From contig NC_084469.1 of the NCBI RefSeq assembly GCF_027409185.1, positions 34,772,293 to 34,836,292 of the forward strand: a stretch of 64,000 bases of DNA. Reading direction: 5' to 3'. Position numbers and translations under genes: made by a program. The notes beneath the pieces are model-generated. The model saw only the letters and a list, made by a program, of their open reading frames with translations, ran no database searches and was not told the DNA's origin. This document shows, piece by piece, positions 61,288-64,000 of the stretch. This stretch comes from Cynocephalus volans. Taxonomy: Eukaryota > Chordata > Mammalia > Dermoptera > Cynocephalidae. Each line of letters begins with the position of its first letter. Positions within the stretch are counted from its first letter, which is position 1.

Positions 61288-61613
61288 GGGGTTACTGGTG
61301 TAAGTCCCAGAGTCTAAAGACCCAAGAACCAGGAGCTCCTGTGTCCAAGAGCAGGAAAAGATGGATGTTCAAGCTCAAGGAGAGAGGCTTTACCTTTCCT
61401 CCACCTTTTTGTTCATTTGGGTCCTCAGTGGAGTGGATGATGGCCATCCACAGGGGTGAGGCAGAATCTCTTTTACTCCGTCTCCCAAGTCAACTGCTAA
61501 TCTCTTCCAGAAACAGACACACTCAGAAACACAGACACACTCAGAAGCAATGTTTTTCCAGCTATCTGTGCATTACTTAACCCTGTCAGGTTGACACAAA
61601 ATTCGCCACCACA
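61288..61613 (+). mobile_element. MLT2-like ERVL LTR, 3' piece
   Basis: Matches MLT2-type text (gtgtaagtcccagagtc, ccaagagcaggaaaagatgg, gctaatctcttccagaaaca) and ends gttgacacaaaattcgccaccaca. Confidence 0.75.
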
Positions 61614-61951
61614 GCACCACGCTGTGCCCAGGCCTAGTTTTCTTACTTATCCTGTTTGGGTTTCTCTGAGATTTTTGATTCTGTAAATTCATGTCTTTCA
61701 CCATATTTGTGGGGTTTTTAGCCATTATTCTTTTATTCTTTCATTTTTTTCTTAATGAATTTTCATAGACGTTCTTTTCTTTTCTTTTTTTATAATAAGT
61801 ACATTCTTAGATGTTGTTGGGGAGGAAGAGGGGCAGGGCTGGACCACAGCTGGCTCTGTTGCTGGCCTGGTTGCAGTCAGGACGGTGGAGCTGAGGCCGT
61901 CAGCCCCCATTTTATTCAGAATTTACGATTATTGTTTTTACTATTTTGGTG

Positions 61952-62032
61952 GCTGGCCAGTACAGGGATCCGAACACTTGACACTGGTGTTATCAACACC
62001 GTGCTCTAACCACCTGAGCTAACCAGCCAGCC
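61952..62032 (-). mobile_element. tRNA-Ile-like SINE monomer
   Basis: Minus strand, head GGCTGGCTGGTTAGCTCAGG and B-box complement of gggatccgaacac. CTATTTTG duplication. Confidence 0.85.
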
Positions 62033-62139
62033 TATTTTGAGTTTATACGAGTCGTCTGTGGGAGGATCAGTCTGTTCGCAGCTTACTTCATTATACTGGA
62101 GGTGGAACTCCCAGCCATGCTTTCCCCAATGATAGCATT

Positions 62140-63984
62140 TTAAAGTAACAATTTTTAAAATAGACTATTTTTTAGAACAGTTTTAGGTTCACAGCAAAAT
62201 TGAGCAGAAAGTACCAAGAGTTCCCATGTTCTCCTTATTCATCCACCTGCACAGCCTCCACTGCTATCAGGATCCTGCATCACAGTGGCACATCTGTTAC
62301 AATTGATGAGCCTACACTGACACATCATTATCACCCAGAGTTATAATGTACATTAGGGTTCACTCTTGATGTTGTACATCCTTTAGGTTTGGACAAATGT
62401 GTAATGATATGTGTCCATCATTATGGAATCATACAAAGCAGTTTCACTGCCCCCAAGATCCTCTGTGCTCCACTTATTCATCCCTCCCTCCGCCAAACAA
62501 CTGATAACCACTGATCTTTTTACTGTCTTCATAGTTTTGCCTTTTTCAGGATATCATATGGTTGGAATCATACAGTATGTTGCCTTTTCAGACTGGCTTC
62601 TTTCACTTAGTAGTATGCATTTAGGTTTCCTCCATGTCTTTTCATGGCTTGATAGCTCATTTCTTTTTATCACTGAATAAAATTCCATTGTCTGGATGTA
62701 CCACAGTTTACTTACCCATTCACCCACTAAAGGACATCTTGGTTGCCTCCAGGTTTTGGCAATTGTGAATAAAGCTGCTATAAACATCTGTGTGCAGGTT
62801 TTTGCATGGACATACATTTTCAGTTCATTTAGGTAAATACCAAGGAGCATGATTACTGGATTGTGTGGTAAGAATATGTCCAGTTTTGTAAAAAACTTCT
62901 AAACTGTCTTCCAAAGTGTCTGCACCTTTTTGTGCTCCCATCAGCAGTGAATGAGAGCTCCTGTTGTTCCACATCCTCACCAGCATTTGGTGTTGTCAGG
63001 GTTCTGGATCTTGGCCATTTTGATAGGTGTGTAGTGGTATCTCATAGTTGTTTTAATTTGCAGTTCCCTAATGACATGACATGGTGCATCCTTTCATATG
63101 CTGTTTGTCATCTGTATGTCTTCTTTGGTGAGGTGTGTCTTCAGATCTGTTCCTATTTTTTTTTTTTTTTTTTTTTGTCTTTTTCGTGACCGGCACTCAG
63201 CCAGTGAGTGCACCGGCCATTCCTATATAGGATCCGAACCCGCGGCGGGAGCGTCGCCGCGCTGCTAGCGCAGCACGCTACCGAGTGCGCCACAGGCTCG
63301 GCCCCTCTGTTCCTATTTTTAAATCAGGTTGTTCATTTTCTTTTTGTTGAGTTTTAAGAGTTTTTCGTATATTTTAGACAACAGTCCTTTATCAGATGTC
63401 TTTTGCAAATATTTTCTCCCACTCTGTAGCTTAACTTCAAGCAATAAGTATTTATGGTACATGGTATTTTCATTATCATTGTTTCAAATAATTTTCAAAT
63501 TTCCATTTTGACTTCTTTTCTTAATGTGTGAGTTGTTTATTTTGTACTTACGTTTTTGTCATTGATTACCAGCTTAACTATATTGTTGTCAGAAAATACA
63601 GTCTATATGATACAAATGTTTTGAAAAAAGTTTAACAAGCCTTATTGCCTAGTATGTATTCACTTTTTGTAATTGTTAGTTGAGTTATTCAAATCTATGT
63701 TATTACTAATTTTTTTTCTTGTTTTGCTAGTTTCTGACAGAGGTGTGCTAAAATCTACTATGATATGGATTTTTCAATTTCATCTTATTTTACTTTTTAT
63801 ACTTAGAAGCTATGTTTGTAAGTTCCTTCAAGCTTAAAATTGTTATGTCTTTCTGGTAAGTTGTACCTTTTATCATTGTAGTGATCCTCTTTATCATAAG
63901 AAATGTTTTAATCTTAAAGTCAGTTTTGTCTGAAATTATTATGGCTACATGAGTTTTTCTTTTAGTTAGTATCAGATGTATCAC
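62140..63984 (-). mobile_element. Antisense L1 LINE, ORF2 3' region
   Basis: The minus-strand frame 62850-62554 reads ...KTCTQMFIAALFTIAKTW..., GEWVSKLWYIQTMEF and ...SEKATYCMIPTI, the ORF2p C-terminus. Interrupted by the SINE at 63161-63304. Continues antisense to the window end. Fragmentary, no full ORF2. Confidence 0.85.
63161..63304 (-). mobile_element. GC-rich tRNA-like SINE
   Basis: Minus strand, same form as 55147-55296. Target duplication tctgttcctattttt at 63146-63160 and 63306-63320, without mismatch, so young. Confidence 0.92.
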
Positions 63985-64000
63985 TTTTCCATTATTTTAT

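Larger units (their letters stand above)
54700..64000. other. Gene-free, repeat-rich region downstream of POLR2A
   Basis: No exon-like segment is seen. The DNA turns AT-rich and is built of antisense L1 fragments, LTR pieces, a (TG)n run and nine tRNA-like SINEs, listed separately. The abrupt shift from the GC-rich gene block suggests an isochore-like boundary near 54.8 kb. Confidence 0.7.

Noticed and set aside
61044-61580. 178-aa frame downstream of POLR2A
   Set aside because: Crosses the junction between the unassigned insert and LTR sequence; composition is not coding-like and no domain is seen.

Overview
This is nuclear DNA from a placental mammal. It corresponds to the human 17p13.1 gene block TMEM102 – FGF11 – CHRNB1 – ZBTB4 – SLC35G6 – POLR2A, in that order. 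I assembled the coding exons by hand from splice sites, phase and known protein families. FGF11 comes to 225 aa, CHRNB1 to 501, SLC35G6 to 338 and POLR2A to 1970, each equal to the human length as I remember it. ZBTB4 comes to 1015 aa, against about 1013. I see no Alu/7SL-type SINE. The window instead holds about 18 tRNA-like SINEs (tRNA-Ile-like monomers, dimers and a GC-rich form). These look most like the CYN-SINEs of colugos (Dermoptera); a rhinolophoid bat with a related family is the main alternative. The species call is inference.

Layout. At 1-1270 is the 3' part of TMEM102 (+). FGF11 (+) has five coding exons at 3367-6719 and a 3'UTR to about 8530. CHRNB1 (+) starts only about 210 bp further on and has eleven coding exons at 8723-16004. 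ZBTB4 (-) runs from a poly(A) signal near 17.87 kb through coding exons at 20407-22354 and 23023-24131 and a probable 5'UTR exon at 24581-24651. Its long first intron probably reaches a promoter shared with POLR2A near 35.3-35.7 kb. Inside that intron are a CpG island (30.5-31.4 kb), the two-exon gene SLC35G6 (+, 32283-33807), a solo ERV LTR and ancient repeats. POLR2A (+) has 29 coding exons at 36141-54265 and a poly(A) signal at 54675. From 54.7 kb to the end there is no gene, only antisense L1 fragments, LTRs and young SINEs.

These genes do not form one pathway. They encode a Mab-21-type adaptor, an intracellular FGF homologous factor, a muscle acetylcholine receptor subunit, a methyl-CpG-binding repressor, a DMT-family transporter-like protein and the largest subunit of RNA polymerase II. 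I found no undescribed gene system. The most unusual items are a complex duplicated, half-inverted copy of an L1+SINE segment at 60.4-60.9 kb, an SLC35G6 first coding exon that contributes only its ATG, a GC-AG intron in POLR2A, and a spliced overlapping uORF in ZBTB4.
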